The notes under the pieces: model-generated | Told to the model about the DNA's origin: nothing | Databases searched by the model: none | Seen by the model: the letters and a program-made list of their open reading frames with translations, nothing else | Shown: piece after piece, positions 55,109 through 63,837 of the stretch | Layout of the letters: each line of letters begins with the position of its first letter | How positions within the stretch are numbered: the first letter of the stretch is position 1 | NCBI GenBank assembly: GCA_018066965.1 | Contig: JAGPVP010000118.1 | Span: 1 to 64,000 of the forward strand | Direction: 5' to 3' | From: Zhongshania sp. | GTDB taxonomy: Bacteria > Pseudomonadota > Gammaproteobacteria > Pseudomonadales > Spongiibacteraceae | Length of the DNA stretch: 64,000 nucleotides | Position numbers and translations under genes: made by a program

Positions 55109-55190
55109 CGCTCGCAAGACATAATGGCTTAAGTATAATGGGGCGACAATTAATCGCTTATCTGACGAGCCACGGTGACGAGCCATTCCC

Positions 55191-55445
55191 ATGACAGAAA
55201 ATACCGAACTTAAGTTATCTCCGCTGTGCCGTGTTATCGAGCAAGACGGCAAAACGCTTCGCGTTGAAATTTGTGAAGACGGCGATGGCGGCTGGCTACT
55301 TGAAGTCTTTGATGAGTTTAATAACTCCACCGTGTGGGAAGATGCGTTTGAATCTGATCAAGATGCCTTATTTGAAATAGAAGCAACCATACGAGAAGAG
55401 GGCATCGATTGCTTAATTGGTCCTGTTGATGGCGGTATGCTGTGA
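55191..55445 (+). CDS. Small conserved acidic protein
   Basis: The 84-residue cytoplasmic protein (MTENTELKLSPLCRVIEQDGKTLRVEICEDGDGGWLLEVFDE...) is acidic. It overlaps the following pteridine reductase gene by 4 nt (GTGA), a sign of translational coupling. Similar small proteins accompany folate genes in other gammaproteobacteria, but no function is known to me. It starts 82 bp after the YdcZ-type gene. Confidence 0.65.
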   Translation: MTENTELKLSPLCRVIEQDGKTLRVEICEDGDGGWLLEVFDEFNNSTVWEDAFESDQDALFEIEATIREEGIDCLIGPVDGGML

Positions 55446-56203
55446 GCGGTACTCTTAAGAATATGAACACGCCCGTTGCACTGGTAACTGGGGCCGCCCA
55501 GCGTCTTGGTGCGGAGATTTGCAGAGCGCTGCATGCGCGCGGCTATAATATTATTATCCACTATCGATCTTCTCAGGTACCGGCTGAGGCCTTGCGCGAT
55601 GAATTAAATGCGCAACGTGACGCTTCGGCGGTAATACTCTGTGCTGATATGAACTCTGTGCTCGACGTGCAATCACTTGCTGTGCAAAGCTTAGCGCAAT
55701 GGCAGCGTCTAGATGTGTTGGTGAATAATGCCTCGGGGTTTTACCCGACGGCACTTGAAAGTGCGGCTGAAAAAGATTGGGATGCCTTATTTAATAGTAA
55801 TCTCAAAGGGCCATTTTTTCTTTCGCAGGCCGTGGCCCCAGCATTGAAAGAAACTACCGGTTGTATTGTAAATCTCGTCGATATCTACGCGCAAAAGCCA
55901 CTGCAGGGATTCCCTATTTACTCGATGGCGAAGGCTGGCGTAGCGATGATGACCCAGTCTTTGGCGCTTGAATTGGGCCCGGATGTTAGGGTCAATGGTG
56001 TGTCGCCCGGTGCTATTTTATGGCCTGTGGAAGAAACCGAATACAGTATTCAGGAAAAGCAGGATGTAAACCACCGCGTGCCAATGCGGCGTCAAGGTGA
56101 GGCAAGTGATATTGCTAAGACGGTGGTTTTTTTGGTGGCGGATGCGCCTTACATTACCGGTCAGATTATTTCGGTTGATGGTGGTCGAACGGTGTCTATG
56201 TGA
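55442..56203 (+). CDS. Pteridine reductase-like SDR (FolM type)
   Basis: The 253-residue protein begins at GTG 55442 (overlap with the preceding stop) or ATG 55463. It has ALVTGAAQRLG (nucleotide site), NNASGFYPT (pteridine reductase variant of NNAG), VDIYAQKPLQGFPIYSMAKAG (Tyr-x3-Lys) and VDGGRTVSM. The NNASGF/…MAKAG pattern points to dihydropterin/dihydrofolate reduction rather than general SDR activity. Confidence 0.82.
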   Translation: MSGTLKNMNTPVALVTGAAQRLGAEICRALHARGYNIIIHYRSSQVPAEALRDELNAQRDASAVILCADMNSVLDVQSLAVQSLAQWQRLDVLVNNASGFYPTALESAAEKDWDALFNSNLKGPFFLSQAVAPALKETTGCIVNLVDIYAQKPLQGFPIYSMAKAGVAMMTQSLALELGPDVRVNGVSPGAILWPVEETEYSIQEKQDVNHRVPMRRQGEASDIAKTVVFLVADAPYITGQIISVDGGRTVSM

Positions 56204-56306
56204 AGTGAGTAATTTAGCAGTTATGAAAAAGTCCGCATTAAAATATAAAAATATTAATTAATATTTCGGTAAGTTTCTAAATATTGGGTCCCCGTTTGTA
56301 TGGATA

Positions 56307-56350
56307 GGGAAAGCACCACATTCATTGCCGGCGCTTTCCCTGCCGTTTTA
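56307..56350. terminator. Hairpin between folM-like gene and acs
   Basis: GGGAAAGC and GCTTTCCC (56307–56314 / 56333–56340) form an 8-bp stem around 18 nt, followed by TGCCGTTTTATTT. Converging genes end on both sides, so it may serve both. The loop is longer than usual. Confidence 0.5.
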
Positions 56351-58285
56351 TTTATTGAGGCGATGATTGACTAGGTCGTCTACGACGGCTGGGTCGGCCA
56401 AGGTCGACGTGTCTCCCAGGGTGTCTAATTCATTCGCTGCGATTTTGCGAAGAATGCGGCGCATAATTTTACCCGAGCGTGTTTTTGGCAGACCGGGTGC
56501 CCATTGTATTAAGTCTGGCTTCGCTATGGGGCCAATCTCTTGAACACAGAGCGCGATAAGTTCTTTGATTAGCTGTTCGCTTCCTGTGATGTCATGCATT
56601 AGCGTGACGTAGGCATAAATTCCCTGACCTTTTAGGTCGTGCGGGTAGCCAACCACAGCGGCTTCCGCGACAGCCTCGTGTAGCACCAATGCGCTCTCCA
56701 CTTCGGCTGTCCCCATGCGATGGCCAGAGATATTTAAAACGTCATCGACGCGGCCGGTGATCCAGTAGTCGCCGTCGGCGTCCCTGCGGGCGCCGTCGCC
56801 GGTAAAATAATAGCCGGGATGGGTGCTGAAGTAGGTTTCGATCAGTCTTTGGTGGTCGCCATAGACGCTGCGAATTTGTCCGGGCCATGACCGTTTGATG
56901 ACGAGCAGGCCTTCACCGGCGCCTTCAATTTCATTGCCGTCGTTGTCTAGAATAGCGGGTTCTACGCCGAAGAAAGGACGGGTGGCTGAGCCCGGTTTCA
57001 TATCGATGGCACCGGGCAGTGGTGTGAGCATATGCGCGCCGGTTTCGGTTTGCCACCAGGTGTCTACGATGGGGCAGCGCTCTTCGCCGACGACACGGTG
57101 GTACCACTCCCACGCTTCCGGATTGATGGGTTCACCGACGGTGCCGAGTAATCGCAGGCTGCTGCGATCTGTTTTGTTAACGAATTCATCACCCGCGCCC
57201 ATCAGTGCACGGAGTGCAGTTGGCGCAGTGTAGAAGATGCTGACATTGTGCTTATCAATTACCTGCCAGCAGCGCGAGGCGTCGGGGTAGGTGGGCACGC
57301 CTTCAAATAGCAGAGTGGTCGCGCCGTTGGCCAGCGGGCCATACACGATGTAGCTGTGGCCAGTAATCCAGCCGACGTCAGCGGTACACCAAAAAACTTC
57401 ACCGTCTTTATAATCGAAAACGTATTTGTGACTCATTGCCGATTGCAGTAAGTAGCCCGCGCTGGTGTGCAGTACGCCCTTGGGTTTGCCGGTTGAGCCG
57501 GAGGTGTAAAGAATAAATAAGGGGGCTTCGCTTTCGACCGCGACGGCGGGGCAGTCTGCAGATGCGTTTGCCACTGCGTCGTGGTAGCAAATATCGCGAT
57601 TATCTTGCCAAGCTATATCGCCGCCGGTGCGCTTAACCACCAGGCAGGACTCAATACTCGGACAGTCGCGTAGTGCGAGGTCGGCATTGTTTTTGAGCGG
57701 TATTTTTTTTCCGCTGCGCAGTCCTTCGTCGGCGGTAATTAACATTTTACAATCGGCATTTTGGATGCGGTCTTTTAACGCCTCTGGCGAAAAGCCCCCG
57801 AATACCACCGAGTGAATAGCGCCGATGCGAGCGCACGCTAGCATCGCATACGCGGCCTCTGGAGTCATCGGCATGTAAATGCAGACGCGATCGCCCTTGG
57901 CGACCCCTTGGGCGAGTAACACATTGGCGAGTTTGCAGACTGCGGTATGGAGTTCGCGATAAGTTATATGGCTGGAGTCCGCTGGGTCGTCACCTTCCCA
58001 GATAATGGCGGTTTGATTGCCGCGGGTCTCAAGGTGACGGTCGATACAGTTGTAGCTGACGTTTAGTTTGCCACCGTCGAACCAGCTGGCTTCGCCCTTT
58101 TTAAAATCGTACTTGTTTACGGTGTGCCAGCGCTTATCCCAGCTTAAGAATTCGTCGGCCTGTTTTGCCCAAAAGCTGTCGGGATCTGCAATTGATTCTT
58201 GGTACATCTCTTCATATTTGGCTTTATTGATATGAGCTTGCGCGGCAAAGGCGGCTGGAACGGGGTGGACGGTAGACTTACTCAT
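56348..58285 (-). CDS. acs: Acetyl-CoA synthetase (AMP-forming)
   Basis: The 645-residue enzyme converts acetate, ATP and CoA to acetyl-CoA. It shows [19 protein letters not shown], the adenylation signature, [47 protein letters not shown] and the catalytic, acetylation-controlled lysine in [11 protein letters not shown] near the C-terminus. I chose ATG 58285 ([12 protein letters not shown]) because upstream codons to 58408 do not match the family. It follows panD on the same strand, as in the cbrB–pan–acs gene order of Pseudomonas. Confidence 0.93.
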   Translation of the reverse strand: MSKSTVHPVPAAFAAQAHINKAKYEEMYQESIADPDSFWAKQADEFLSWDKRWHTVNKYDFKKGEASWFDGGKLNVSYNCIDRHLETRGNQTAIIWEGDDPADSSHITYRELHTAVCKLANVLLAQGVAKGDRVCIYMPMTPEAAYAMLACARIGAIHSVVFGGFSPEALKDRIQNADCKMLITADEGLRSGKKIPLKNNADLALRDCPSIESCLVVKRTGGDIAWQDNRDICYHDAVANASADCPAVAVESEAPLFILYTSGSTGKPKGVLHTSAGYLLQSAMSHKYVFDYKDGEVFWCTADVGWITGHSYIVYGPLANGATTLLFEGVPTYPDASRCWQVIDKHNVSIFYTAPTALRALMGAGDEFVNKTDRSSLRLLGTVGEPINPEAWEWYHRVVGEERCPIVDTWWQTETGAHMLTPLPGAIDMKPGSATRPFFGVEPAILDNDGNEIEGAGEGLLVIKRSWPGQIRSVYGDHQRLIETYFSTHPGYYFTGDGARRDADGDYWITGRVDDVLNISGHRMGTAEVESALVLHEAVAEAAVVGYPHDLKGQGIYAYVTLMHDITGSEQLIKELIALCVQEIGPIAKPDLIQWAPGLPKTRSGKIMRRILRKIAANELDTLGDTSTLADPAVVDDLVNHRLNK

Positions 58286-58495
58286 GACCTTGCTCTCTAT
58301 AATGCGAATATTATGATTGTTGGGCTGCGGTAAGGCAGGAAACAAACCACTTTGAAAAGTGTATAAAGAGTCAGGATAACGGCTTGGCCGATAGGATTGA
58401 ACCCTCAAGTAGACTAATTTTTATGGTTCATGGTGATTGTGTGGCGCAGGAGTAAGCTGCCGCGACTTGGCAGTTTAAGGTCTATTGAGGGGGAG

Positions 58496-58519
58496 TGGCA
58501 GAGGCGAGCGCCTCTGCCA
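58496..58519 (-). terminator. Hairpin after panD
   Basis: TGGCAGAGGCG and CGCCTCTGCCA form an 11-bp perfect stem with a 2-nt loop five bases after the panD stop. No T-run follows, but its position marks the end of the pan unit. The rest of the gap before acs shows nothing else. Confidence 0.6.
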
Positions 58520-58524
58520 GATGA

Positions 58525-58905
58525 TCAGGCGACCTGAACAGGGATGGCGTTGCTGGCGTGGCTAACGGTGTTGTCCGCATTCATATAAATAAGGCGCGGC
58601 TTGAAGTTGATTAGCTCCGCCTCTGAATATGTAGCGTAGGCGCAAATAATGATGACGTCGTCGACATTGGCTTTATGCGCCGCTGCACCGTTTATAGAAA
58701 TGATGCCGCTATTATCTTCGCCACGAATTGCATAAGTGGTGAAGCGTTCGCCATTGGTGACGTTGTAAATTTGAATTTGTTCAAATTCACGGATGCTCGA
58801 CATATCGAGCAACTTACCGTCGATGGCGCAAGATCCTTCATAGTCAAGCACGGCGTGAGTCACGCGGGCTTTGTGAAGTTTCGCTTTCAGCATAACTGAC
58901 TGCAT
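58525..58905 (-). CDS. panD: Aspartate 1-decarboxylase
   Basis: The 126-residue proenzyme makes beta-alanine for pantothenate. It carries the self-cleavage site Gly24-Ser25 in DYEGSCAID, generating the pyruvoyl group on Ser25. Other conserved parts are [22 protein letters not shown] and [15 protein letters not shown] 58905 has AGGA eight bases upstream; an earlier in-frame start at 58983 lies in panC. It follows panC by 34 bp. Confidence 0.95.
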   Translation of the reverse strand: MQSVMLKAKLHKARVTHAVLDYEGSCAIDGKLLDMSSIREFEQIQIYNVTNGERFTTYAIRGEDNSGIISINGAAAHKANVDDVIIICAYATYSEAELINFKPRLIYMNADNTVSHASNAIPVQVA

Positions 58906-58939
58906 AACGCTGTTCCTTTCTCTATCGGTCGTAACTGGC

Positions 58940-59824
58940 TTAATTAGCGGCCAGCATTCCCCAATCGGCGCTGGGGTTAACATTCAGGGTGACGTTGTCG
59001 ATCAAACGCGTACTGCCAAGTTTGGCCGCGGCGAGTATGACCACTTCTTCGGTGTCCAGATCAACTGGACGCAGAGTACGCGCATCGCAAATAGTAAAGT
59101 AGTCAGACTCTAAGCCAGCCTTATTCAGGCTGATTTTGGCGTGCTGTTCTAATTTACTGTAGCTGTCGTACCCGCAGGCAATTGCCTCTCGAGTTTCCTG
59201 TAACACACGATGTAAAACCGGTGCAATTCTGCGCTGATCGGCATTGAGATAGCCATTGCGCGAACTTAGCGCTAAGCCGTCTTCTGCTCGCGCAGTTGCC
59301 ACACCAACGATGTTGATGGGCATACACAGATCGCGCACCATTTTACGGATAACGCTAAGTTGCTGAAAATCCTTTTCGCCAAACACCGCGGTGTCTGGTT
59401 GCACGATATTAAAAAGCTTGGCCACTACTGTTGCTACGCCGGTAAAGTGCCCCGGGCGACTTGCACCGCAGTGGTCGTCAGACAGCTCTGGCACAGAAAT
59501 TTTGCTGTGGCTGTCCATGCCTTCCGGGTAAATTTCGCTTACCTGGGGAAGGAATAAAAATTGTGCGCCGGCGGCAAACAACTTTTCTTTGTCTGCGGCT
59601 AGGGTGCGTGGGTAGCTGCTGAGATCTTCGTTGGCGCCAAACTGCAGCGGGTTAACAAAGATACTGACTACTACGATGTCAGCGTGCTGGCTCGCTCGCT
59701 GAACAAGGCGCAGATGTCCCTCGTGCAGATTGCCCATAGTCGGTACAAAGGCGACGGTTTTACCCGCGCGTCTTCCCGTATTTAGAGCGGCCCTTAGTGA
59801 TGCGGCTGTGCTATATGTTTTCAT
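58940..59824 (-). CDS. panC: Pantothenate synthetase
   Basis: The 294-residue enzyme joins pantoate and beta-alanine with ATP. It has [19 protein letters not shown] with the HxGH motif (HEGH), [20 protein letters not shown], the KMSKS-like GEKDFQQL, and [15 protein letters not shown] 59824 with AGGTGG just upstream was chosen; the longer frame to 59911 runs into the gap. Order panB–panC–panD is as in Pseudomonas, with a 266-bp gap to panB. Confidence 0.95.
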   Translation of the reverse strand: MKTYSTAASLRAALNTGRRAGKTVAFVPTMGNLHEGHLRLVQRASQHADIVVVSIFVNPLQFGANEDLSSYPRTLAADKEKLFAAGAQFLFLPQVSEIYPEGMDSHSKISVPELSDDHCGASRPGHFTGVATVVAKLFNIVQPDTAVFGEKDFQQLSVIRKMVRDLCMPINIVGVATARAEDGLALSSRNGYLNADQRRIAPVLHRVLQETREAIACGYDSYSKLEQHAKISLNKAGLESDYFTICDARTLRPVDLDTEEVVILAAAKLGSTRLIDNVTLNVNPSADWGMLAAN

Positions 59825-60018
59825 ACCACCTAACTTCCCAATCTCATACTTCGCAGGGCGAAGGTAGTTTGCTGTGAAGTCAGTCCGCGCACATCGCGGG
59901 CTGGCGACCAATACACTGGCAATAAGGCCTTTAAAAGCTGAAAAGATTGTTCATAATCTGATCAGTTTGGCCAGTGGCGGGCAAGTATGCCCCAATCGGA
60001 ATGGCCGTTCAATGCTTT

Positions 60019-60071
60019 GGTAACAAAAAAATCATGACTTTGTTACCTCAAAAAATGTTCCCCGAGGTAAC
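60019..60071 (-). promoter_or_regulatory. Overlapping, mutually exclusive hairpins between panB and panC
   Basis: GGTAACAAA (60019–60027) pairs with TTTGTTACC (60040–60048), while GTTACCTC (60042–60049) can instead pair with GAGGTAAC (60064–60071). The middle segment is shared, so only one stem can exist at a time. This is the layout of an attenuator or switch in the panB–panC leader. No ligand-binding domain is visible. Confidence 0.45.
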
Positions 60072-60090
60072 AGTTTGGGATTATAAACCC

Positions 60091-60882
60091 TTAGTCAAAA
60101 CTATGCTCCTCTGCGGGGAAGCTACTGTCAATGACCGCGTCATTATAGCGTTTCAGGGCATCTTCTACACCGTGACTGCCCTCCGCAAAGTTACGTACAA
60201 ACTTGGCGGTTTTCTCGGTGATACCCAGTAGGTCGTGTAACACCAGTACTTGGGCGTCGGTCACATTGCCGGCTCCTATGCCAATTACGGGGATTTTTAG
60301 CTCGGCGGTGATTTCAGCGGCGAGTTTGCGGGGTACGCACTCAAGTACCAACATCGCTGCGCCAGCGGCTTCTAGCGCTATGGCGTCGGCGAGAATGGCT
60401 TTCGCTTGACTGTCGTCGCGGCCCTGGACTCGGTAGCCTCCGAGTACGTTAACGGATTGCGGGGTGAGTCCTAGGTGGCCGCACACGGGAATTCCGGCTT
60501 GATTGAGCAGTGTTACGCTTGCCGCTAGCCAGCTACCACCCTCGATTTTTACCATGTGCGCGCCTGCGCGCATTAATGTGGCGGCGTTGTCGGCACATTG
60601 TTGCGGGCTATTATAGCTGCCGAAGGGCATGTCGCTGATGATGAGGGGCTGCTGGCAGCCACGTGCGACACAGCGGGTGTGGTAGGCCATGTCATCAATG
60701 GTGACCGGTAGTGTGGAATCGCGCCCCTGCAGCACCATGCCCAGCGAGTCGCCGACGAGAATGGCGTCTATTCCCGCTTTTTCGACGAGTCTGGCAAAGC
60801 TTGCGTCGTAGCACGTCACTACCGCAAATTTTTCCTGCTGTTGCTTCTTGGTTAGCAGTTTGAGGATGTTGACCTTGCTCAT
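60091..60882 (-). CDS. panB: Ketopantoate hydroxymethyltransferase
   Basis: The 263-residue enzyme transfers a hydroxymethyl group from methylene-THF to ketoisovalerate. It has [32 protein letters not shown] (about 22–53), metal-binding Asp/Glu (MPFGSY, MVKIEGG) and [24 protein letters not shown] lies before ATG. Second to last before the panC gap; the nucleoside kinase gene is 18 bp upstream. Confidence 0.95.
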   Translation of the reverse strand: MSKVNILKLLTKKQQQEKFAVVTCYDASFARLVEKAGIDAILVGDSLGMVLQGRDSTLPVTIDDMAYHTRCVARGCQQPLIISDMPFGSYNSPQQCADNAATLMRAGAHMVKIEGGSWLAASVTLLNQAGIPVCGHLGLTPQSVNVLGGYRVQGRDDSQAKAILADAIALEAAGAAMLVLECVPRKLAAEITAELKIPVIGIGAGNVTDAQVLVLHDLLGITEKTAKFVRNFAEGSHGVEDALKRYNDAVIDSSFPAEEHSFD

Positions 60883-60900
60883 GGAGTGCCTCGCAGGTAC

Positions 60901-61581
60901 TTAAAAAAATGTGGGGTTAAAGTAATGGCGACCGCTTGGTATTTCCAGCAGATATTTTAATAATTGCTCATATTGACGGTCGTTGTTGGCGAAATCGATA
61001 TCGCTGGCATTAATGATGAGCAGTGGGGAGTCGTTGTATGACAGGAAAAACTCACTGTAAGCGGCATTAACCTGTTCTAAATAGTCGCCACTCATACTCT
61101 GTTCAAACTGCACGCCGCGGTGCTGTATACGCTCTTTTAGAACCTTTACCGGAGCTTGTAAATAAATCACCAAGTCTGGGGTTGGAATATCAACCTGCAC
61201 CTGTTGATAAACTTTTTTGTATAGCTCCAGCTCATTGGCGTCGAGCGTGATTTGCGCGAACAGAGGGTCTTTCTGAAAGAGAAAGTCGGCGATATGAGTT
61301 TGGTTAAACATATCGCTTTGGCGCAAGTCACTGAGCTGCTGGGCGCGCTGAAACAAGAAAAATAACTGAGCTGATAACGCGGCATGGCGCTGATTGGCGT
61401 AAAAGCGCTCTAGAAACGGGTTGTCCTCTGCTTTTTCGAGCAGCGTGTGGTAGCCGAGTGATTCCGCTAGGCGTCGCGTCAGGGTGCTTTTGCCAACGCC
61501 GATGGGGCCTTCAATCGCGATAAAGCACGGCGGCTTCTCGGCATTGATGATGGGCTCGTTAGGGTGTGATCGCTTTATCAT
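60901..61581 (-). CDS. Deoxynucleoside kinase family protein
   Basis: The 226-residue protein has the P-loop FIAIEGPIGVGKSTLTRRLAESLG (20–43), the lid/ERS region (KERIQHRGVQFEQSMSGDYLEQV) and the LEKAEDNPFLERFY and TPDLVIYLQAP motifs of the deoxyadenosine/deoxyguanosine kinase family. Deoxynucleoside salvage is the family role. The first 23 nt overlap folK. This gene is commonly found between folK and panB in related gammaproteobacteria. Confidence 0.85.
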   Translation of the reverse strand: MIKRSHPNEPIINAEKPPCFIAIEGPIGVGKSTLTRRLAESLGYHTLLEKAEDNPFLERFYANQRHAALSAQLFFLFQRAQQLSDLRQSDMFNQTHIADFLFQKDPLFAQITLDANELELYKKVYQQVQVDIPTPDLVIYLQAPVKVLKERIQHRGVQFEQSMSGDYLEQVNAAYSEFFLSYNDSPLLIINASDIDFANNDRQYEQLLKYLLEIPSGRHYFNPTFF

Positions 61582-62062
61582 TTGGTGCTAAGACCCATAA
61601 ATTGTCGTTGTCGGAATAGTGTATATCGGTGTTCTCGCCCAAATAGTGGCGAAGTAGCTCGGCCGGTGCAATATCTGCGAGTGGGCGTAGCACAAAGTCC
61701 CTACTGAGCATTCTGGGGTGTGGGACAATAAGTTCTGGCGTTTGAATATTTGCAGTGCCGTATAACAGCAGGTCGAGATCTAATGTTCTGGCCGCCCAGC
61801 GAATCTCGCGCTGTCTATGGTGCTGGGATTCTATGGACTGCAGGGTGGCTAGAAGCTTTGGCGCCGTAAGTGTCGTGTCGATAGCGATAACGGCATTAAC
61901 ATAGTTGTCCTGCTCGCCGGGGCCAATCGCGATCGATCCATAGAGCCGAGATTGCGAAATTAAAGTGCAATCTGGGGTGTTGGCAAGGGTCGTTATTGCC
62001 GTCAAAACTTGCTCTTTGGGCAGGTTTAAGTTGCTGCCCAGCGCAATATAGCTTCGAATCAT
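61559..62062 (-). CDS. folK: 6-hydroxymethyl-7,8-dihydropterin pyrophosphokinase
   Basis: The 167-residue enzyme transfers pyrophosphate from ATP to dihydropterin in folate synthesis. It shows YIALGSNLNLPKEQV, SRLYGSIAIGPGEQDNYVNAVI, and the HPPK signature RWAARTLDLDLLLYG followed by VPHPRMLSRDFVLRPLADIAP. It overlaps pcnB by 4 nt on one side and the kinase gene by 23 nt on the other. Confidence 0.95.
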   Translation of the reverse strand: MIRSYIALGSNLNLPKEQVLTAITTLANTPDCTLISQSRLYGSIAIGPGEQDNYVNAVIAIDTTLTAPKLLATLQSIESQHHRQREIRWAARTLDLDLLLYGTANIQTPELIVPHPRMLSRDFVLRPLADIAPAELLRHYLGENTDIHYSDNDNLWVLAPNDKAITP

Positions 62063-63426
62063 CTGGGCTTGCGGGGGCGGCGGCGTCGCGGAGCGCGAGG
62101 TTTTTCACCAGCGGGAACCTGAGTGAGCATGGCGCCACGGGTGTCTGCGTGAGCCTCTTGGAATGCCAGCCACCACTGTCCTAATCCTGCCTCTACTTCT
62201 CCTGCTTGTTCGCGCAAAAGTAGGAAGTCGAAGCCCGCTCGGAAATAGCGATGATCTAAAAGTAACTCGGCGCGCTTACCTGTGCGGCGGGTGAGTCGGC
62301 ACTGTAATTCCCATATGTCGCGCATTGGCAAAGAAAATCGCTTGGGAATGGCAACAGTTTGCTGTTGTTTATGCAATACGCGCTCGGCGGCTTGGTGTAG
62401 TGCTGGAATTTCTGGAACACCGCTATCCAGAATTTCTTTGTGAATACGTTTTACGACGGGCCACAGTAGTACCGCGTAGATAAATGCCGGGGTGACGTGT
62501 TTATCTTCGGCAATTCTCGCGTCGGTATTGATGAGGCCTTGTTGAATAATCGCCTCTGCAGCCGGCTCGTGCTGATTCAGCATTTTCTGGGTTGCGGGGA
62601 ACAGAGGGCTGAAAAGACCGTAGCGCTGCAAAAGCGCGTAAGTTTGAATGCCCTGGCCAGACATTAGGAGCTTGATCACTTCATCAAACATCCGCGCAGC
62701 GGAAATGTCGGTCAGCAGTGGTGCCAGGCGTTTTAGCGGCTCTTCGGTGCGTTGTTCGATATCAAAGTTGAGCTTGGCGGCAAAGCGGACAACTCTGAGC
62801 ATTCTGACGGGATCTTCGCGATAGCGTGTCTCAGGATCGCCGATAATGCGTATGAGCTTGCGCTCTAAGTCTTGCATGCCGCCAACATAATCGTAAACGC
62901 AGAAGTCGCGACTTGAATAATAGAGGGCGTTGATGCTTAGGTCGCGGCGCGCGGCATCTTCTTCCACCGATCCGTAAACATTGTCACGGGTAAGCATGCC
63001 TGATTCAGTGCGGGCGGAGTGCTTGTTGCGCTGAGCGCTGGAGGCGTCGTGGCCGCCCCGAAACGTGGTGACCTCAATGATTTCGTTGCCGAAGCGCACG
63101 TGCACAATGCGAAACCGGCGGCCGATGATTCGGCTGTTGCGGAATGCACCGCGAACTTGCTCAGGAGTTGCATTGGTCGCGATGTCAAAATCTTTGGGTT
63201 GGCCGCCCAAAAGCAAGTCGCGAACGCCGCCGCCCACCAAGTAGGCATCGAAGCCCTCTTCGTTTAGGCGTCGAATAACTTTAATTGCGGCGTCGCTGAT
63301 ATTTTTGCGGGAAACGCAGTGCTCATCTCGCGGAATAATGGTCGCGGAGTTTGGCGCGTATTGGGTGGGTTTGGAAAACTTGCCAGAGAGTTTTTTCCAG
63401 AGCCCGGTCACGGAGCTAGATGTCAT
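62059..63426 (-). CDS. pcnB: Poly(A) polymerase I
   Basis: The 455-residue enzyme adds 3' poly(A) tails that promote RNA decay. It has the class II nucleotidyltransferase core AYLVGGGVRDLLLGGQPKDFDIATNATPEQVR (about 60–92), RRFRIVHVRFGNEIIEVTTFRG and EEDAARRDLSINALYY, and a basic C-terminus (RAPRRRRPRKPR). Length is typical. The start at 63426 lacks a good ribosome-binding site, and ORF comparison would be useful to confirm it. Upstream lies the CrcZ-like RNA and cbrB, as in Pseudomonas. Confidence 0.93.
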   Translation of the reverse strand: MTSSSVTGLWKKLSGKFSKPTQYAPNSATIIPRDEHCVSRKNISDAAIKVIRRLNEEGFDAYLVGGGVRDLLLGGQPKDFDIATNATPEQVRGAFRNSRIIGRRFRIVHVRFGNEIIEVTTFRGGHDASSAQRNKHSARTESGMLTRDNVYGSVEEDAARRDLSINALYYSSRDFCVYDYVGGMQDLERKLIRIIGDPETRYREDPVRMLRVVRFAAKLNFDIEQRTEEPLKRLAPLLTDISAARMFDEVIKLLMSGQGIQTYALLQRYGLFSPLFPATQKMLNQHEPAAEAIIQQGLINTDARIAEDKHVTPAFIYAVLLWPVVKRIHKEILDSGVPEIPALHQAAERVLHKQQQTVAIPKRFSLPMRDIWELQCRLTRRTGKRAELLLDHRYFRAGFDFLLLREQAGEVEAGLGQWWLAFQEAHADTRGAMLTQVPAGEKPRAPRRRRPRKPR

Positions 63427-63571
63427 TGATGTTTGTGCTTAGCCGATAACTATTATGAAGCCGGTATTCTAGCACAGGCTTATTTCTAGTGTTGTTAAAG
63501 GATTGGTGGAATTTTGGCTTTGGCTGTGTAACTGGAGGCAAGTTAAATTTTGGAGCTTCTAAAACGAAGAA

Positions 63572-63675
63572 GGGGAAAACATTGTCTTCCCCACCCAGGT
63601 CTCTTTGCTTTTGTATTATTATTATTCTTTCTCTGTTTTCTTATTATTATTTTGTTTTTTTATTATTCTTCGCTC
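63572..63675 (-). ncRNA. Candidate CrcZ-like small RNA (Hfq/Crc sponge)
   Basis: Downstream of a sigma-54 promoter, the minus-strand transcript begins with an A-rich tract at about 63606–63672 holding several AAUAAUAA-type (AANAANAA) motifs, interspersed with AAACAAAA, AAGAAAAC and AAAGAAUAA. These are the motif type bound by Hfq with Crc. The tract ends in a 9-bp hairpin, GGGGAAGAC / GTTTTCCCC (63572–63592), then TTCTTCGTTTT. Position between cbrB and pcnB equals that of crcZ in Pseudomonas. The 3' end is uncertain: read-through to about 63430 or into pcnB is possible. No plus-strand gene is supported here. Confidence 0.6.
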
Positions 63676-63684
63676 CCAATATAG

Positions 63685-63700
63685 AGCATATGCCGTGCCA
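63685..63700 (-). promoter_or_regulatory. Sigma-54 promoter of the CrcZ-like RNA
   Basis: On the minus strand, TGGCAC-N5-ATGCT fits the sigma-54 consensus TGGCAC-N5-TTGCW, with GG and GC exactly 10 bp apart. The expected start is about 12 nt further, near 63674. GTTAC/GTAAC repeats lie about 75–140 bp upstream of it. Confidence 0.7.
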
Positions 63701-63775
63701 GTTTTGTTTTTTCCTTTACTATCAGTATCTTACTGTTTTTTGTGCTCGTATTTGGGCTTTGCATATTTGTAAATT

Positions 63776-63822
63776 GTTACCTTACTAAACGCCCTTTGTT
63801 ACGATTGCTTGTGGCGGGTAAC
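63776..63822 (-). promoter_or_regulatory. GTTAC/GTAAC repeats, candidate CbrB activator sites
   Basis: On the minus strand there are GTTAC (63822–63818), GTAAC (63802–63798) and GTAAC (63780–63776), spaced about 20–22 bp. They lie 76–122 bp upstream of the -24 element, the usual place for a bacterial enhancer-binding protein. GTTAC/GTAAC-type sites are associated with CbrB in Pseudomonas, from memory of the family. Confidence 0.5.
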
Positions 63823-63837
63823 GCCTCCGTTTTAATT

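Noticed and set aside
63489-63788. 99-codon plus-strand open frame over the cbrB–pcnB gap
   Set aside because: It is antisense to the A-rich RNA region, has low-complexity Phe/Leu-rich content from T-rich DNA and no ribosome-binding site.
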